Shown here: positions 60,257 through 64,000 of the stretch, one piece after another | How positions within the stretch are numbered: position 1 is the stretch's first letter | Layout: every line of letters starts with the position of its first letter | NCBI RefSeq assembly: GCF_020740795.1 | Contig: NC_067285.1 | Span: forward strand, 18,581,241-18,645,240 | DNA from: Apus apus | Lineage: Eukaryota; Chordata; Aves; Apodiformes; Apodidae | Length of the DNA: 64,000 nt | Reading direction: 5' to 3' | Position numbers and translations under genes: made by a program | The notes under the pieces: generated by a model | What the model saw: the letters and a program-made list of their open reading frames with translations, nothing else | Databases searched by the model: none | What the model was told of the DNA's origin: nothing

Positions 60257-61574
60257 TGAGATTGGTGGGGCTGGTTATTTCCTAGTCTAATTGTGTGTAT
60301 TTTGTTTAAAACTCTCTTTGAAACCCTGTTCCTTGAAGAAAGAACATTTATAGACATAGTGAGATATTCTGCTGAGTTTTCTAGCTAACATTTCCTAAAC
60401 TGCTCAGGGGTCAGCTGTGCACAATCCAGAAGACCCTGGGAAGCTTAAATACCTGCATCTTTGCAGATGAGATGGTAGACCTGCTGAGCATACTGTTTGG
60501 CACTGTGTAGTACTTCAGTACAGCACAAGGATCTGTGTGCATGCTATCTGCAAGCCACTTTTTGTCTCTGCAACTCTCACTTGCAGGACTTTGATGCTGC
60601 TAATTCAGGCTGTTTCTAACACTTCCTGCCAGCCCAAAGCAGGGCTTTCTTATGCTTACAACTTGCCTCTTCAGAGTAACTCACCTGCACCTTGTGCAGG
60701 GAAAAAGCAGGTATTATGGACAGGAAGTGTCAGCATGAGTCATATTAACATTGAGAGTAATGTGGTTTAAATGGGTTACTGTGGCCTCTGAGACACTGGG
60801 TAAGGGGAGAAGCACCCTCTGGTAGCTAAAGCCTTATCTTTACATCTCCCACACTTCATGCAGAAATTTGTAGAGTCATCATCTATCTATGGGGTATCCC
60901 AAAAGGCCAGCTTGCCCCACCTGAGGTGTGCAGACCAGCTGTTTTTTCAGATTGCCTTGACTGGATACATACTCCCGCCTAAGATTCTGCAAGCAAAGTT
61001 ATGCATAGATCTACAGCAGTGCTCTATCTTGTTGTAGACCTTCTCAGGGTACACAGAGGAATTTGTTGCTCTCACTACCCTTTTCTGTCAGTCCTGCAAG
61101 CCCTCTACACCTTTCTATAGACGCTTCCAAGAGACCAGAGGAATGGAGACTTTCCACCACAAAGGACATGGGTAACCAACCATTCTTACAGATGTGAAGT
61201 CAGTAATGACTGCTCCTTACTTATTGACTAGTTATTGCTCAACGATCAAATGGCACAAGTCCCATTAACACGGTAGCATTTCCTTAGAGCAAAGAGATGC
61301 AAACTCAAGAGCAGCAATACATGTTCTACAGCAAAAGGCACATCACAACAGATAATAAAGAGAATGCATTAACATGTCTCCAAGTCTCACATTGATAGGT
61401 GCAGGGAATGGCAAATCTATAGGCTTTTGGTTGGAGGGGTGCCTAAAAATGAGTAGAGCTAAAAAAAAAAATTGTTTTCATGCAAGAGTGACTTCTGTTC
61501 TCTTCTATTACTACAAAGAAGGATTTTGCCTCTAATTTGAGCACTAAGGAAAGACTACATTTGTCCGGGTGTTT

Positions 61575-61610
61575 GGATCATTGACATTTGGATCAATGTC
61601 AGGATCATTG
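61575..61610. repeat. Three GGATCA(T/A)TG units with an embedded hairpin
   Basis: Units are at 61575-61583, 61590-61598 and 61602-61610. TGACATT (61582-61588) pairs with AATGTCA (61595-61601) around TGGATC. It is a small local repeat of unknown role. Confidence 0.75.
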
Positions 61611-63299
61611 CCTGTAGCGTCTCTGTCATAGATATTCATTATGTGACTCTGGAGTTGCTCAGGCACTCACTGTGAGTAAACTCTTTTTTCCACCTTGCTT
61701 CCTTGCATTTGTTATTGCAAAGAGAAATGGCACTGAACCCTTGGCTGCTGCAATGCCACAAGACCAGCCTCTGTTGAAATGAGGAGAAACCTGAGATGGG
61801 GTAGTAAGAGAGAAGAAAGTCACATGGAAGCAGAAGACAAGTAAAGGGACTGAGGCAAGTGGCGTGCACTGAGAAAGACAAGGCACATGTTGCTGTTTAT
61901 CAGTGCAGGTTATAGCTGGGAGTTGTTCACAATATCAATAAGGAGAGGAAAGCAAGTTATTCCTGCTCCCTGATGCCCAAGTTGCATTCTGCACCACCTT
62001 CCATGCTGCACTGACCTACAGGCAAGGCACCAGATGAGCACAGTTACATAGCAGAGGACACAGGAAGAACAGGATGTCCCTCAGTGTGGCTCAGAAGCTG
62101 TTTTCTGCTTAGCCCAGCTCCATGCGCAGCAAGTCTGAGAAGGGCTAAGCCTGCCAGGACATGCACCGAGATCATGGGCCAGGGGCTCCCAGGTCAGTGT
62201 ATTTATTTGTGGGTCCCCCACCTACTCAGCAGATGTACCTTGAGGGAGGCAACTGTGTGGGCAGAGGACTGCAGTGGGCAGCCAGAAGAAAAAGCTTCCT
62301 AAGCTGCATGCCTGGTTCCAGCATAGCTGAGTGAGCCAGGCTCCTCAGGCAGGTTGCCACAGGAGATTCATACTTACACTTTCTCCATCCCCTCACCTCT
62401 GACATAATACCTGTCTAGTCTGCATTCTCATCTCCAGACTCGCTGCCAAAACGCACGCAAAAAAACTTTCTCCCCCCAGCTGGAGACACAGCCTGTGCCT
62501 CCCACCAGCCTCCTAGTGCTACCAGGACTCCAGGGGACACATCCCTGTTGCAGTGCCAGGTGCAGGCTATGCCCAAGCCAGGCTCACAGGACAGGTGAGA
62601 CAGCATCATCAGTTGCCTGGAGATCCTTTGAAAAAAGGATCCACAAGTCACGCAAGTATAGATATCAAATTTGTCTGCAATGCTCTCCTATCCAGAAGCA
62701 AATATTCTCCAAGTCCAGAAGGTTTGATCAAGGCATGGGAGTTGGTCAAAACCCAGTACACAGAGACAAGGGGTCAGAAAGATTGCAGCAGAGCCGTGGT
62801 GCTGCAGAATCTGAGGCATCACTTCTAACCACTCTGTACCAGCAGGTTTTTCTACATCCCCAAAAGATCTAAATTGAAGAAGGTAACAAACAGAATCCAG
62901 CTATCTAATACAGTCCTCAAAAGCAAATGGTATTTAAGTAGCATCCAGTAAGTGATATGAAAACTTAATTAAAACCATATTGAAACTATGAATTGAAAGT
63001 GTTCTTTCTAGTCCTGTGGGTTTTCACACATTTCCTTCCCTCCCTTTTTTAAAAAGAAACTAATAATTTAATCTCAATATATTAAACTGACCTACATAAA
63101 ATATTCCATGTAAAATATTATTTCTGCCGTAAACCACATAGTCCGTCAGTGTTTTAATTCCATTAGAAAGCATACATTAAGGTCTATGTATTATGACGAT
63201 TAGGATAATAAAAGTAATACAATATCACTTTTATTATGTTTGAATTTAAAACATTCTTCATATGAGCACAAAGAATAATTACAGGGATGGAAGAAAGTG

Positions 63300-63319
63300 T
63301 ATTTATTTATTTATTTATA
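63300..63319. repeat. (ATTT)n microsatellite
   Basis: About five ATTT units. It is a simple repeat. Confidence 0.8.
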
Positions 63320-64000
63320 ATGAAATAAATTCACAGGCAAGAGCCTGGAAATCTGTAAAATCAGAAGCTGTGCTTTTTACAGGCACTGTGTAGTATTAGA
63401 CTTTTTGTTTTTAAGTTTCCTTTCATTTGTAACTTTGATTTTGGCCATTTAGTATAGCCAGCTTTCGTGATAGTATCTGCAATTGGATTCTGTACCCATA
63501 CCAACTGCCTTCTCTTGAGTATCTTGGGGTTTTTGGAGAGAAAACATTTCTGCTTTTATAAATTATGCTTCCATACATTTAAACTATGAAGAAAAGTTTG
63601 GCACAAAAGCACTTGCAGCTCAGAATTATGACTCCCAAAATACATTTGCTTTAAACCAAGATTTTTTTAAGTTTCTCTCTAGATTTTTGCAGCTTGGCTC
63701 ATAATCTATGAAAATTCAGGATTAGAAATGTGATTATGACTAGGAAATAAAAACAAATCTGCTGCAAGCCACCCAATATATCAGATTTTTCCAAAGAAAC
63801 TGTGGAAGCTCCAAAGCCCACACTCATCTCAAGAGAGAGTTTCAGCAGTCAGAAAAGCAAACAAAATATATGTTTGTGTACAGGTAACAAAATGGCTGGT
63901 TTTGGAGTCGGACTATGCTTCAAGTTTAAAGCTATCATATTTCAAGCATTCATTTTACTGGAAAAGAAATGAAAGCACAGTCCCCCAAAACCTCAAGAAG

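Larger units (their letters stand above)
60257..64000. other. Probable intron or intergenic sequence, no exon recognised
   Basis: I looked on the plus strand for a membrane-spanning exon that would continue the signal-peptide exon and found none. The 62.0-62.9 kb part is somewhat richer in G+C, with open frames up to 125 codons but no recognisable domain. A triplet of GGATCA[T/A]TG units with a 7-bp hairpin lies at 61575-61610, and an ATTT microsatellite at 63300-63319. Confidence 0.5.

Overview
The window looks like a bird nuclear genome segment. It is AT-rich and CpG-poor, repeat density is low, and the only interspersed repeats I recognise are CR1 LINEs (reptile/bird type) with the typical 3' end built on the ATTCTATG-type motif. 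No bacterial, organellar or viral gene organisation is visible. The species cannot be named from this sequence.

The one clear gene is on the minus strand at 11721-16328. It is a single 4608-nt exon encoding a 1535-residue protein that I recognise as the orthologue of human C10orf71, now CEFIP (cardiac-enriched FHL2-interacting protein). CEFIP is a largely disordered Z-disc protein of heart and skeletal muscle. An in-frame stop lies just upstream of its ATG, and a good splice acceptor lies 174 nt upstream, so the whole coding sequence appears to sit in the last exon.

Layout: 1-11.7 kb is sequence 3' of CEFIP with one old CR1 fragment (about 9.67-9.80 kb). 11.7-16.5 kb is the CEFIP coding exon plus 5' UTR. 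20.29-21.43 kb is a minus-strand CR1 split by a younger plus-strand CR1 that carries a broken C-terminal piece of the CR1 reverse-transcriptase ORF. About 21.4-59 kb has no recognisable gene; it holds low-complexity tracts, small inverted repeats and one possible muscle-type regulatory cluster near 35.1-35.45 kb. At 59.4-60.2 kb on the plus strand there are two exon-like segments. The second contains an ATG, a signal-peptide-like run and a consensus splice donor.

In human, C10orf71 lies between TMEM273/VSTM4 (divergent side) and DRGX/ERCC6 (convergent side). The plus-strand signal-peptide exon near 60.1 kb is therefore placed and oriented as expected for the first coding exon of a TMEM273-like gene. 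That identity is inferred from position only, because the membrane-spanning exon that would prove it is not in the window.

I did not find a convincing unknown multi-gene system here. The most useful leads are the signal-peptide exon with a CLEAR-type E-box palindrome upstream, the 116-nt exon-like segment before it, the nested CR1 pair, and two structured palindromes near 58.1 kb.
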